Positions 24,430-36,851 are shown, counted from the stretch's first letter. The stretch: 52,500 nt of DNA from Symbiodinium natans (GCA_905221605.1 CAJNDS010002327.1:405497-457996), one strand, 5' to 3'. Notes: generated from the letters alone by a model not told the origin. Made by a program: numbers and translations.

Positions 24430-24506
24430 AGCCATCGTTACCCCTTAAACCCTAAACCCTAAACCCTAAACCCTCAACCCTAAACCCTAAACCCTAAACC
24501 CTAGCC
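24430..24506. repeat. Interstitial telomere-like (CCCTAAA)n tract
   Basis: About ten near-perfect AAACCCT units with one or two substitutions. This is the plant/dinoflagellate-type telomere repeat inside spacer DNA. Confidence 0.85.
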
Positions 24507-27500
24507 ATGAGCCTCCAAGTAGAGCATGGAGGCTCGCACGAGCTGATCGTGGGCAATCCGAGTTTAGAGCCTTCCTTAGCCTATTGTGGAACTTGAATTG
24601 TTTTGGTTGCCAAGCACTCATCGAACAATCACTCAGATCACTGCCAGTACTCCGCCCAGAACTCGACATTCCATAGTAGGCAAATTGAATCCACACGTGA
24701 CGTGTTGTGATTTGCTGCGATGTTTTGCTCAAGCCTGAGCGTTGGTTTGAGAATGTTTGCAACTCTTGGTGGCTTTTCTATTCGTGGAGCGTGCCCCCAC
24801 CTACACCCTTGCATGCTGTCAATCTGCAAAAAGGCTCCCCAAACAGCTGCACCATGCTCTCACTGGCCAAGAGCACACTGAGCTTACGCGGCGCTTCCAA
24901 GGTGGGGATGCTTGAGATATCTTGAGATTTTGGTTTATGTTCACCAACATTCGCCATGTGCGTGTGTGTGTGTGTATCTATGTGTCTGTGTCTCTGTGTG
25001 TGTGCGTGTGTCTTTGTGTCTCTGTGTGACCTGCAGGCTCATCAAACTCTGGTGGGCGGGTGGCGGACGCGACGAGCAATCTCAGGCTTCATGGTTTATA
25101 TGGTTTATGAGGTGTCATCTGCGCCTGGATGCTCGCTACATCTTGATGATCACGGCCGATCAGGTTGCTGTTCATGTTTTGTGCATCAGCCAGCCGCGTA
25201 GTACAAGATTTGTAGAAACCCTTGTCGTGCTAGGGATCAACAATAAAATCAAGTCCTAGAAGGAAGGAAAGAAGGAAGGAAAGAAGGAAGGCCTAACCAG
25301 GGGAACAAGGCCAAGCCAAAAGCCAAGCAATTTTGGTTTTGTTGACCAAATTCCTAAGAATAAAAGACTCGGCAAGGTAGAAGGATGTTGCCAAGGGGGG
25401 TGGGGGGGCGGGGGGCTGCGAACAAGGCCAAGCCAAAAACCCAAGCTTTGAATGGCCCCAGCCGCGGCAAAGTCATGCCAATCAGTCCATGTTCTGAAGC
25501 ATTTCCACTGACAGGCTACAGTGTGTTGGGCAGATCGAAATTCTGTAATTTACCATTTTTACTGCTTGCGATTAGGCGCAAATGCTGTAAGTTGAAAATG
25601 CTGCAAGGTGCATTTGGAGCTTGTGAAAAGGCGAAATGCACAGCTACTGCCTTCGCAGCTGCGAATCGGCGGAAATGTGGCATTGGAACAATAATTTGGA
25701 GCTTGATGGAGCTTGCGAAAAGGCAGAAGAGCTGTACGGTATTTGGAGCCTCCTGCCAGTAGACATCTAAGTTGCTGTAGTTTACAGCATTTGTTTGATC
25801 CTTTTATTGAATTTGTTTCAGCCCTGGATGTTGATTCGTGCTTGATCCCTGACTCGCACAATGGGGCAGAGTCGCGAAGTCAGACGGAAATGGTAAGATA
25901 CCTTCACGAGCTCCCAGACGGTCAGCACCACATTTATTTCCACATATTCCTGAACTGAGTATGAAGGTCCAAAGCTCCCCCGTATCTCTGAACCGAATCA
26001 TCGGGCAGGATGAGGGGTAATAAAGGACAATCAAGGACAATGCCTGAACCAACACTCCCTGCTGCAGGCACGCGGCTGCTGTTGGGCCAGAATGCGCCGC
26101 ACTTCACAGAGGAATGATATGCCATGCAACCGCCAATTGCATGCTGGATATGATGTTGCATGTGAGTATCGCGAGCTGACTGTGGAAGCATGTTGCACGC
26201 ACAGTTGTATGCTATGGCTCTCCGATGCCACTGTTGTGTCTGTATGTGTCTGTATGCGTGTTTACTTTGCTGCTCAGCTTGTTTTTTTGAACCCCCTGAG
26301 TTCGCTGTATGCCTCACAGTCTCCTGAACATGTAGTGCACATGTTCAACCCGCACTCAAGTCTCATCGTAGGTCTGCTTGGAACAATTAACTGACATCCA
26401 TAACCCAGGCGTGCACTCGTGAGATCTTCAATTTGGTTCGGCATGTCAGGGAGGCTAGTAAACCTCGTCACGCCCAAGGGTAACAGGTTGCAAGACTCTC
26501 TCGGGGCAGCCTGTCCTTTTCGATAGCTGGAGTGCCTCACGATATGCGCACACACACACACACGCGCGTGCTGTGGTCAATTGGTTTGGAGCCATGCGTG
26601 CACGCCGGTGATGACGCTTTAGCTGTGACCTCCGTGCGGAGCTACCGACTGCTAGGCTACAGATGAGTCAGGGCTTGAGATGGGTGATAGAAGCCTGTGA
26701 CAGTCTGATGTGTAATCATCTGGAGCATGGTGTTTTGAGAGCCAACTCATGGGCGCCACTCTCCTCTATGGTCATGGTTCCTATTGTATCTCTGCTGTGA
26801 AAGCTGATTTGCCTAATCTCGGATTCTGGCCGGTGCCAAGCCAAAACAAGACCCCTTGCATTGCATTCGACCCGTGCGAAGACTGACCGCCCGTAACAAG
26901 AAGAACTAACATGACTGAATCAAACAATATACTGTACTCGATCATGTTCAAAACCTACTGAGTCTGTTGTGATTGGGCGAAGCAAGAGAAGCGAAATCTC
27001 AACGGATTTGAATATACATAAGATCCGCGTCGCTGGAAAATCCGGGTAGTGCAAGTTGCAAGTTTATGCAGCACTCTTCTAATCTCGAATGATACGGTCA
27101 GCGCAATCAAGCATTCAAGCCGCGAAACATGCCATCCCTTACAGTTGCAGACGGGTGTGCCCAATGGCTTTAGCTAATATGCCTTCACCGCATTGACCGT
27201 GCTTGGGCACAGTCCTGTTCAGAAATCTTGACGCCCAACCTCTCTGTCCGTTCTATGTCCTGCAAGCTCACAATCAGCGTTGGAAGGAACTATTGAAGCG
27301 TGTGCTACCATGAGGGTGCATGACTGAAGTTTTAGACATCGGACTGGTTCACCCGTGGTGGGGCAGGGCCCTGGGATTCGTTTTGGACTCCCTAGCAAAA
27401 GAACATCCCACAGATGCTCTGATTCCAAAATCTTGCCAATGAACTGCAGAAGAACACCCAAAAACATTGATGCATAGACATGGATGGCTCTCGAACTTGT

Positions 27501-28206
27501 CCACCCCGAATGCGACGCTGCGCCCAGTCTGCGTGCCGAAACATGTCAACAAGGTCGCGCAACATGACCCTTGAGGGCCTGCACTAGCTTTCCCCAGTCC
27601 CACCACATCTGGATTTCCGTGTCAACACGTAGGTTTGGCCAAACCAGTCTCGAGGAACAGTCAGACTTCGAATACCCTCGTATTGAAGGCGTTCAATTTG
27701 CATCATTGAGTTTTGGACTGAACGTGCGACTTGCGATTCGGACTTAGCCTAAGGATTTTTGCATTCTGCACAATGATGCTCTCTACTGCCAACAAGACTC
27801 GAATCTGAGCCTGCAGTGCCGCATAGTGCCGCATGGCCAACGTTCCGTTAACGTGCAGGTGCAAGTGCAGGTGTTTGCAGAAGATGCAGCCATCAGTTGC
27901 CCTTGTCGAAGGCTTTCGAATTCGCCACCTCCCTGAACTTTGAGAACCCGCTGGGGAGAGCATTAAAGAAACTTGTGGAGTCAAAACCGTGGCTTCTCAT
28001 GCTCCCCGACTCTGAGGGCCTTGACCCTTGAGTCTTGCCGATATATGTCGCGGGTACTCGCAGGGGTTGGGCATGATCTGCGAGAGCGCCCGGCTGCTGA
28101 CGTTAGAGCGCGTCATTCTGCAGAACGCCACATCCTTGGCCATGAAGTCTCCAAGCCTACATGGCCTTTGAAGCTTAATCACTTCACCCTAGTACTACCC
28201 CTAGTT
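24507..28206. other. Repeat-rich spacer, no supportable gene
   Basis: Contains a TG/TC microsatellite (24957-25025), a GGAA/AAGG run (25258-25292) and two near-copies of a CAAGGCCAAGCCAAAA segment (about 25308 and 25423). About 25556-25760 appears to contain two diverged copies of a roughly 110-bp segment with shared GCGAATCGGCGGAAATG-like and ATTTGGAGCTTG motifs. An AC run lies at 26549-26568. No coding segment could be supported. Confidence 0.45.
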
Positions 28207-28859
28207 TTAGCTCACGCCGCTGTTAGCGGCCCTGGGTAAAACGTTAGTTTTGACACTTCTTGGTGACTTGTTCCGGTTGTCTTTGGGGGGCGGGAGGGGT
28301 GGGGGGGGGGGGGGTGGGGATAAGAACGTCATTCATATTGCGTCCATGCACAAAACACTGGAACATACTGCACAAGGATGTGGTACAAGAAAATCTGTCA
28401 CAAGCGTCCATGCCTTTCGCGACCAAAACCGTGCTTTCCGTGCTTAACGTCTCTGCGCAACCCCAAAGCCCTAAACTTGAACCACTGCAGGCCCATTGCA
28501 CCCTGAACACTCCAGCCCCCTAACAAACGTGCGAAGTGCTGAAAACACTGGCGGGCGTGACACTTTTCAAGATAAGACCACGTTGCAGTTACCTCGTTCC
28601 ACCCTGAACAGTGGCAAAACACCAAACCCAAAAACGCGCAAAAGTCGCAAAAACGCATCCCCACAGTAATTAAGCACTGCGAAATGCTGAAGACACTGGC
28701 AGGCGTGGTACTTTTGAGCAACACACCACCTCATAATCACTCCAAGTCCTGAAAATAACTTCCGCCGACAAAGCCCTCTTTTTTTCGAACACTGCCCTGC
28801 GTGGGTTAAAACCACATTTCCGCGCCCAAACGGTCCAGGGCCGCTAACGGCGGCGTGAC
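28207..28859. mobile_element. Candidate MITE-like element with terminal inverted repeats
   Basis: Positions 28208-28235 and 28835-28862 are inverted copies matching at 26 of 28 bases; the core contains GTTAGCGGCCCTGG. Each end is itself a small hairpin (GCCGC...GCGGC). CTAGTT occurs in the same orientation at 28201-28206 and 28860-28865 and could be a target-site duplication. No transposase is encoded. Inside are direct repeats (28536-28572 and 28679-28715, sharing ACACTGGC.GGCGTG) and a long G-run (about 28286-28318). Confidence 0.5.
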
Positions 28860-29077
28860 CTAGTTGTACATGTATTTGCCCAGACCTCCCGACCCATCCC
28901 AATACTACACGCGCGGGGGAGCCGAGTTCTGTGGAGTTTAGCGTTCAGACTTTGAGGGTGAGGTTGATGCCTACAATGGGCACCCCCTAATGAAACTTAC
29001 TGGGCAAACCGAGTTTGAGAATTTGCGAAGGCGGAGTTTAGTATAGTGACTCGTTTTCGAGGTTTAGCTAAACCGAA

Positions 29078-30925
29078 GTGTTGACGAAGCTGGTGCAGTC
29101 CTCCGAAGAGATTTGGAAGACCGTATCGAAGAAGCAAGACAGCATTCATCGAAATGCTCTACCCGCACCGCAGTCGAAGCATTCGTCTTCTTCAGACATA
29201 CTTGTCCCAGTTTGTTGTTTAACGACCCTTGTGTTGCATCTCATCTCAAACAACCGAAATCGAGCCGAAACTGCGCCTGGAATCGCAGCAGGTGATCGAA
29301 AAGGATCAGTTTTCCTTGATCGCTGCTGTGTAAGAGCTTGACAAAATTTGACAAGCGATGACAAGCGCATGAACAGGCAATGAATGGAGAATAGAGGCCG
29401 TAGAAAGCATGGACGGAGGCATTGTTCGTGAATTGCAGGAGCAGATCCGCGAGATCAGCTTCAAGACAGCAGCAAGATGTGTCGAAATGTTTGTTGGTAT
29501 GGACCTGGCTGTTTTGCAAGCTTTCTGCCAGATCTTTGTTTAGCGTGCGGACGCCTGCTGGTATGGGACTTGTCCGAGGGTTGCAACTGTCAAGGCAAGC
29601 ACGATGCGCTTCTTGCGGAACAGATTCGTGCTTGGGCAGCAATGGCAGCAGATTTTCCAAGATCAAGCACCGTGCCTTCATGTCATGTGTTGCATGAGAC
29701 GTCCACGCAACTACCAATCAATTGCTGAGCTGCGACACCAAGAAGATGTGGGTCTCTGTGAACCCTCGAATACTCATCATTTCCGCTTTGTTTGCCGTAG
29801 AGTTTGCTTGAGGTCGGGCCAAAGAGCACGGTGTCAGAATGTCATGGCAGGACTGTCAATTTTGTGTTCGCGTCGATGCCCTGCACAGTGTTGCAAAGCC
29901 ATCTGGTGACATCCTTCCAGAAGCAGCTATCAAAGGTCCTGCAAGCTGCGCAAGAAGCTTCTTGCAAGCACGAGTTCTCATTGCGCGTGCGATCGTGTGA
30001 GCATTCCGCAAACGCATTCGTTATTCTCCATGCATAGAAGGACCTGGAAGATGTCCCCGTCCACCAGACAACGACTCCGTATTACTGGCCAAAGGAGGTG
30101 CAGCTGCAGTAGGGTTCGACAATGTTCGGCATGACCCAACCACTCAACCACCAGCAAAATGAAGAGTTTTGCGCAGGGAGATGTTCTCGTTGTTCGTGTT
30201 CCTTTCCGTCAAGCATAGCTAGCCATTAAGCTGCACCTGTTTTTGTGTGGAATGCAGCCATTGTGAGCCAGGGTGGTCCCCCAAAGCCTTTGAGTGAGAT
30301 GAAGGCGGGCATGCAGGTGTGTTCGGTGTGTTTACCCTTCGCCTTTTGCTGCGGAAAAGGCTTTTTTTTGCAGAGTGCAGAAACACGGTACCGCATGTCG
30401 TCCATGACCGAGCGTTCACTCTGACGCAGGCAGAGCAGAAGGACGGGTCAACTGTAGTGCTACATGTGCCGTGGGAATCCGTCGGACTTGCCTGTTGATG
30501 ATTCGTTCCTCAAGCCAGTGTGCCAACACTGCGGGGTTGCAAAGTCAAGGGTGAGAGGGATGCAATGGGGCTTGTGTAAGTTGCTGGGCCCGGTGTGGTG
30601 GTGCACACACGTGCGCGGCAAGCGTGCGCACGAGCACGGAGGGCTCACACAACGTTGGACTCGTGCAAGGTGCCAGAGCGCACTCTCACGCTCGAACCGT
30701 TCCATGTCGCAAAAAAAGTTGCACGTGATTTCCTTCGTTTTGGGCTCCTGTCCTCGCCAGCGGACCGAGCATGACCAAGCTCAAGGTCAAGCTAAGGCAA
30801 GATCAGTGCATCAAAGTCGCGCGAGGATGGCAGCAAACACTCCAAACATCTCCGACATCAAACATTTTAACTTCCAGCTCCAAGACACTGGGGTGATGCT
30901 GACCTTGCCTCCCCTTCTGGACTAA
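29078..30925 (+). CDS. Plus-strand exon cluster, unknown product
   Basis: Several segments read well. About 29079-29190 includes GAVLRRDLEDRIEEARQH. About 29409-29540 encodes MDGGIVRELQEQIREISF and continues through MFVGMDLAVLQAFCQIF. About 29910-30030 includes TSFQKQLSKVLQAAQEA. About 30037-30110, after CATAG, encodes KDLEDVPVHQTTTPYYWPKE and ends at a TAG. About 30435-30494, after GACGCAG, encodes EQKDGSTVVLHVPWESVG. About 30760-30890, after CCTCGCCAG, encodes MTKLKVKLRQDQCIKVARGW. They probably represent one or two genes. I recognise no domain, and intermediate exons and phases are not resolved. Confidence 0.4.
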
Positions 30926-31494
30926 GGCGACAAGAGCATCAAGAGCCCAAACAGCCAACGTAGCAGCGAAAAAGCCAAAGCAGAGTGCAAGCGTAGAGCC
31001 CTAGAAGCAGCAAAAACACAAGGAAGTAGAGGGATCTGAGAACATCTGAATGGCCAATCGTCCGAACAAATATGTTTGTCCCGTTCTGCAGTGCAAAGTC
31101 ACCATCGAAGGAGCATACGGCAGCATGATGAGCAGCAAACTCACTGGAGAACCAGGCACCACTCGGAGCAAGGACATCATATATTAAGGCTCCACCGGTC
31201 AGCCCCGACGTCCAGTTCGACTTGGCTGACGACGACGCAGATTGGCAGCATGCTGTATGAAACAAGGATCTCCCCATGCCACCTCGACAAGACAAAGGCA
31301 CAGCTAGCTCAGCTATCCAGCAACACATCAATGACGCACATGCGGGATGGACGAGATGTCAACTCGCCAATCTCTGCATGAAGGGCAAACCCAAGCAGCC
31401 CAGTGGCTGCCGCTGCAGCTAAAGCACATGCAAAAAAGAGGGGTAAAAATAGAGCCCATCACGTGCAGGTGGTACCCGAAGAATTGCAAGCACA
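30926..31494. other. Spacer, no supportable gene
   Basis: Short open frames on both strands, with no splice-consistent coding and no repeats of note. Confidence 0.4.
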
Positions 31495-31730
31495 AGGGTG
31501 TGTGTACCGGCGAACAACGAAAAACTACCGGCGGACAACGAAAGATGTCTCACAACAACGAAAGATAACAACGTAAACGGCCCACCAGCATCGATCCAGG
31601 TCCGGCGGCAACCATCCCCTTCCGGCGAGCAACGAAAAACCCTTCTGCCGAGCATCGAAAACCTGCCGCCCAGCATCGAAAAACCCTCCGCCGAGCATCG
31701 AAACACCTTTTGGCCAAGCATCTCAAACTC
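31495..31730. repeat. Short tandem array with unit about 22 bp
   Basis: Repeated variants of CCGGCGAACAACGAAAAAC and CCGCCGAGCATCGAAAAAC. Related units (GGCGGACATCGAAAACC) recur at about 33151-33200, just after the CCGTC run. Confidence 0.75.
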
Positions 31731-31754
31731 TGGAACCTTTGTAGGAAGACCATC

Positions 31755-32650
31755 GACACTTTTTTAAGCCGTGCAAGCTTGATTCAAAGCATATTTAAGC
31801 CGTGCAAGCTTGCTTCAAATCAGATGAATCTTTTTTTTGCAAATAGGGGGTGCTGCCACCCCCCCCCAACCCCACCACTTTTTTAAGCTGTGCAAGCTTG
31901 CTGCTTGCTCCAAAGCATATGAAGCTTTTTTAACCCATCATGCGATCATTGTGTTTGCAATTGGGGGGGGGGGGGCTGCGCTCCCCCCAACCCCCCGCTT
32001 TTTAAGCCGTGCAAGCTTGCTTCAAATCATATGATAAACCATCATGCGATCATTGTGTTTGCAAATGGGGGGGGGGCTGCGCCCCCCCCCCAACCCCCCC
32101 GCTTTTTTCAGCCGTGCAAGCTTGCTTCAAATCAGATGAGTCTTTTTCCAACCCATCATGCGATCATCGTGTTTGCAAATGGTGGGGGGCCCCCCGCCTT
32201 TTTTTTTAAGCCGTGCAAGCTTGCTTGCAGAAAAGTTTGAATCTTTTTGAAACCCATCATGCGATCATTGTGTCTGCAAAAGGGGGCTTGTTTTGAGCAG
32301 TGCAAGCTTGCTTCAAAGCATATGAGTCTTTTTAGCCCCCCTCCCCCCCTCGCTTTTTTCTTAGAACCGAAATTGAACCTCAAGTCTATAAACCCTAACC
32401 CTCTGAACTCGAACCCTCAACCCCAGATCCGAAAACCCTCAACTCTAAAAACCCTCGACGCTAACCCCAAAGCCCTTCGGACACACCAAAGACCGCCCCT
32501 ATACTCCCTGGTTTAGGGTTTAGGGGCTTCAGAGGTCCGTGTTAAAAAGGGTTTAGGGTTGAGGGTCGCGCCCCCCGCCCCCCCACCCCGCCCCGCTTTT
32601 TTAAAGCCGTGCAAGCTTGATTCAAATCATATGAATCCTTCTTTACATAT
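31755..32650. repeat. Tandem repeat, unit about 86-119 bp
   Basis: Copies share TTTTTTAAGCCGTGCAAGC, TTGCTTCAAATCATATGA, AACCCATCATGCGATCATTG and TGTTTGCAAA followed by a G-run and then a C-run. Cores are at about 31771, 31802, 31890, 32009, 32115, 32214 and 32300, plus a separated copy at 32610. The G-run and the C-run within a unit could pair. About 32385-32560 between copies is degenerate telomere-like sequence (AACCCTAACCCTC, GGTTTAGGGTT). Confidence 0.8.
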
Positions 32651-32850
32651 ATAGACAAAATAAAGGTCTTGCTATGGACAGATAGAGACAATGGAGGTTT
32701 GTTGTCCTATGTAAATATTCACAAAATAGAGGTTTCCCTGTGTAAATATAAGAAAATCATGGTTTTCCTACGTAACAATAGTGAAAATAATTGTTTTCCT
32801 ACGTAAATAATAGCAAAATGTAGGTTTTCCTATGGAAACATAGAGAACCG
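32640..32850. repeat. AT-rich tandem repeat
   Basis: Roughly five diverged units of about 35-40 bp containing GGTTTTCCTACGTAAA and TAG.AAAAT. Confidence 0.7.
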
Positions 32851-33065
32851 CTTGACCCCCCCCCACCGCCCCCGCCCACACAACCCCCCCCCCAAAAAAA
32901 AAAACAAAAGAACAAAAAACAAACGACCGCCCCCACATGGGACGTGGTCAAAGAATGCTGTTGGGATGGTGTTTCTTTTAGCGCTTGTTGGACTCGAGAT
33001 TTCTTAGAGTTGAGGGTTACATGGGGTCAAGCAAGTCCCAACGTCAAGGCTTGAACAGGGGGTCC

Positions 33066-33150
33066 GTCCCCGCGTCCGTCCCGTCCCGTCCCGTCCCGTC
33101 CCGTCCCGTCCCGTCCCGTCCCGTCCCGTCCCGTCCCGTCCCGTCCCGTC
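33066..33150. repeat. CCGTC pentanucleotide run
   Basis: About 17 near-perfect copies of GTCCC/CCGTC in tandem. Confidence 0.95.
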
Positions 33151-33516
33151 GGCGGACATCGAAAACCAACTGGCGGACATCGAACCGGAACCGGCGGGCA
33201 TCCATAGGTCACGTCTTGTCTTTCGTTGTCATGATGACTTTTTCGTTGTTCGCCGGTAATGTTCCTTCAAGCACAAGGACATCGTGGATTCAAATGTTAG
33301 CGCACTCGTTGACTTAATGAGTTGGTGTGGTGGCAGTGCAATAAGAACATGCAGGAGGCCCAAAAGGATCAAAAGGTATGCAAGCAGCGACAGCACTAGA
33401 TTCAGAATGACGGCCTCGCCCACGCCGGAGAAACGTGGCGGCGGAAATCTGAAAACGAACGGGCCCCTGCACGAAAAGATCTCGAACAAACTACTATATG
33501 TGTCAACCAACGGAGC

Positions 33517-34071
33517 ATGTTGACAAGAAGTTCACGACGTGAGCGCAAGCTTCGACGGTGGGTAGGCAAAGTGACGGAAAGCGTTGAGGATCTCACCGAG
33601 CAAACCGACGTCGCATGTCAACAGGCCCATGTATTGAAGCTGTTGTTGATACGCCATCTGAGGGCCTTCGGATTTGGTAACCAAAGTGGTATAGCTGCTA
33701 GTAGAGAGTTTGTTCATGGTGATGAGATTTTAGCAATGTGTTTGAGAATAGCGGAACATGTTTCAATGTTTCCCAACTCGATCTTCAAAGAAGAGGCAAC
33801 CCTTTTAAAAAACTTTTTCTTTTACTCACGGATGACACGGATCCACTTGCATGACGTCGTTAATGTGTTTCTCTCTCTCTCTCTCTCTCTCTTCGAGAAA
33901 ATTGATATCGTTCGGAGGCTCGCGAGGCTTACAACGAAGGTGGGTAAAAAAAAAACTGAAGCTGTTGTTCTTTGCCTGCAACGCAACAAATGGTCTTGGC
34001 AGCCGACCGCCCAGAGCACGGTGACGTTCATCCGAACTAGCCCTTTCGACATTGGGGGGGGGGGGGGGTAG
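33517..34071 (+). CDS. Doubtful 184-codon open frame, unknown product
   Basis: An ATG-to-stop plus-strand frame without introns, including FVHGDEILAMCLRIAEHVSM and LLKNFFFYSRMTRIHLHDVV. A CT microsatellite (about 33870-33890) lies inside it and is read as LSLSLSL, and the frame ends in a poly-G run read as glycines. Both suggest chance or decayed coding. No family is recognised. Confidence 0.2.
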   Translation: MLTRSSRRERKLRRWVGKVTESVEDLTEQTDVACQQAHVLKLLLIRHLRAFGFGNQSGIAASREFVHGDEILAMCLRIAEHVSMFPNSIFKEEATLLKNFFFYSRMTRIHLHDVVNVFLSLSLSLFEKIDIVRRLARLTTKVGKKKTEAVVLCLQRNKWSWQPTAQSTVTFIRTSPFDIGGGGG

Positions 34072-36830
34072 GGTAGGGGGGTGCAGGTGGGGGAGGCAGA
34101 AAAACGAAGGTCGGCCCCAAATGAATCCGGTCCTGATGCGCCGTCCGGTGCCAGACCGCAGTGGCTAGCGGGGTACCCATTCCAAGCAAAATACTATTGA
34201 ATAATGGGGCGCAAACACTGGCGGGGGTGAGGTACCCGCTTTAGACATGCTACAAAGACACCCACAGCCCGAGGCCTCGGCTGATTAGTTCAACGTGCTG
34301 GCTTGCTGTTTCACGTTTTCCTAGTCATTGATGTTTTTTTAGAGCATTCTTGAACTGACAAGAGAAGGCAGACCAGGTAATTAAGCCATGTGTCAGAACC
34401 GTAGCTTAAGTGAGAGCAGCGATGGCCTCTCCAAGCAGGAGCAGCTTGGCATTGCAGAGGGCGCCAAGGCAGACGCCAAAAAACTCTGGGAGGCAAGGTG
34501 TTTTTTGAGGTTTCTGCTTTTGATAGCCAGCGATTGCCTTTTTGCGGAGTTGGTTTGGTAGAAATGACATTCCACCTACACAGAGATGTCAGGTGCTGCG
34601 AAGGGGGCAAGCAAAGTAAGAGAGCTGGGTTTGGATCCTTAGGCAAGGCAACGCTCAAGGCAGCATCGCGTAGGCGTGATGGCTGCACTTTTCTTCTGTG
34701 CCAGACTGTGAAGACCACCTTCGGCCGGCTCCAAAGCAAAACAAAGTGATCGGGCAGTGACTGTGTTATGTTGGGTTGATGTCAGAAAAGCAAGTGTCAC
34801 ATGCCTGGGCGGCCACAAGAGCATTGCGATCGGCAAAAATATCTTTTCGAAACGACTGGGCAGCTTGTCAGCAAGTGCCAGAGAGGCTCGCATGACTGTC
34901 TGACTCCGCTTGTGCATGTCTGGCACGAACCCTGCAGATCCCAGCAGTGAGAACATGTGCGAAACACTGGCAACCCTTGTAGAAGTTCATGGCAAGGATA
35001 TGGCCAAGCAGTTTGTGCACATGCCAGGTCCTCAGACATGAGAGGAAGTTGCCGTAAGTTTGCGTCATGGAAGGTCTATCATTCTATCTACTAAAGAAAC
35101 CTGCAAGTTGGGAGCAGGAACTACTTCGAAATCCCATAGACCAGCACCACCAGCAACCTAAACAACTGCTGAAAATACAGCATGTCTCCGTGGGGGGAGC
35201 TAGTGGTCTAGTGCCCAGCATCGTGAAACTGCCGGGGCTGTAAAATTGGCCTGATCCACCAAGCCTTTAAAATGATTAAAAAAGCAAGCTATCGGACTCT
35301 GAACCCTAGGCTGTTATATAGCTCTACATGCTTCACGGTGGCTTCGAAAACACCAGCGTCTCCTTGGGAATATATGCTTGCCTGAAATGGTAGTATACTT
35401 GCATTAAAGACGCGCAAGTACCGTGGTGTCGGCCACATGCGCGAGGTATCTGCATGTTCTGCCCAGCTACTTCAAGCGCAGCGTCTACTTGGGGGGTTCG
35501 TATTGTTTGATGCATATTTCCACGATTGATGCATAGTTTCTGCGATGCAGCATCTACTTAGGGTGATGCATATTCTCACCGGTGAGGTGAGATAACTCTA
35601 CCCCTTGTAGGAAGGGACACCACAGTGGGTATGCAGCAAGGACCTAGTGAGGCACTCAGAATTAGGGGATGCAGCTGTCACGAGGCAAGTGAGCATATGG
35701 GAAGGACTTAACTGAGGTATGTCAGAATTTGAGCAAGAGAGCGAAAGCAGGATGTTGATGACTTGTGGGCCCTGAGACAACCAATTCAGGAAGTCCAACG
35801 TCAACACGGACGCAAGTATTCATGCCTGACATGTTTTTGCACGTGCTCCTGACAGCAAGTGTTTAAATGAAACACGTACTAGAGTAAGGGCGGGGAGCAG
35901 AGAGCTTTGCGGAGGGCTGGGGGAGTTGGTCGGCAGTCAAGTTGGCTTCTTGTTTCCCCCACTTGTGCTGCTCACAGCCAGAGCGCATTCCTGGGTGGCC
36001 AAACTGAGGCCGAGCAGCGTGCCAACTTCAGCAAGAAAAACTGGCAACCCCCCCGGAAACTTCGAATCCTGTTAACTTCCTATAAACCACTCGAGACCCT
36101 GAACCCTACACCCGTAACCCGAAATCTGTCGCCCCAAAAGATGAAGCAGCCTGACCGACAAGCCCCGTACCCAAAGGAGTCGAGTGACAAGTTCATAAAC
36201 AGCAACCGCCCAATGCGGTTTCTCGAAGCTTGAGGCCGGGCGCTTTTCCCCGCTGGTGCGGGGTCCAGGTACTCCACATCTGCCGTCTCACCCGACATGC
36301 AGCCAGAACACAGAGCTTGGATTCTGATTCACTCTCGCGTTTCTCATCCATCCTCGAATCCTCTATTGCTAAGCAGCTGAGTCGAGCTCTGAGCAACTGG
36401 CTGGCTGCAGGATGACCATTGACTTGGATGCCTTTCATGAATCAAGAAGTCAGATCAGATTTTTCCTGGGGCGTGCCACTGAGCCACCACTGACACAAAG
36501 CAGCTACCTACACAACGGCCTCATTGCATCTCATTGCACAGGAGCTGTTTTAGGGCGCAGGCTGAGGTCATCTGAGGTCCCAATTTGATCACCAAAAATG
36601 GTGGAATTGTTGCAAGTTGTCTTGGCTTCTTAGCGCTTGCTTCGTGCCCTGCTCTGTGTAAGCTGCGATGGCATTACAACGATCCACCTACGGACCGCTT
36701 TGTTTCTGACCTCTCCTGACCTGGTATAGCGTTTCAACACCTCCAACTCCTTCAGTCACGTGAGTGTTGGCATCCAGAGCGAGTGTGCAAGGACACTTTG
36801 TAACACCACTCGGATTGTCTCATCCCCTTG
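34072..36830. other. Spacer upstream of the gene cluster; weak minus-strand coding hints
   Basis: On the minus strand about 35068-34750 has two overlapping open frames that read moderately like protein (one includes HKLLGHILAMNFYKG, another RASLALADKLPSRFEKIF), but no motif or splice pattern confirms them. Positions 36090-36125 hold degenerate telomere-like CCCTAAA/CCCGAAA sequence. Otherwise nothing. Confidence 0.4.
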
Positions 36831-36851
36831 CCGTTGGCGTCTTGGGCTCAG
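36831..36851 (+). other. Possible degenerate relict spliced leader upstream of the sulfotransferase
   Basis: CCGTTGGCGT / CTTGGGCTCAG aligns with the dinoflagellate spliced leader (CCGTAGCCATTTTGGCTCAAG) at about 16 of 21 positions with two single-base gaps. It lies 72 bases before the proposed ATG. The gaps make it weaker than the match at 43045. Confidence 0.3.

Noticed and set aside
31495-32650. CRISPR-like appearance of regularly spaced repeats
   Set aside because: Units are directly adjacent and diverged with no unique spacers; gene structure shows a eukaryotic nuclear genome.
33004-33317. Open frames with VPSRP or GRDGT repeats
   Set aside because: They are translations of the CCGTC pentanucleotide run.
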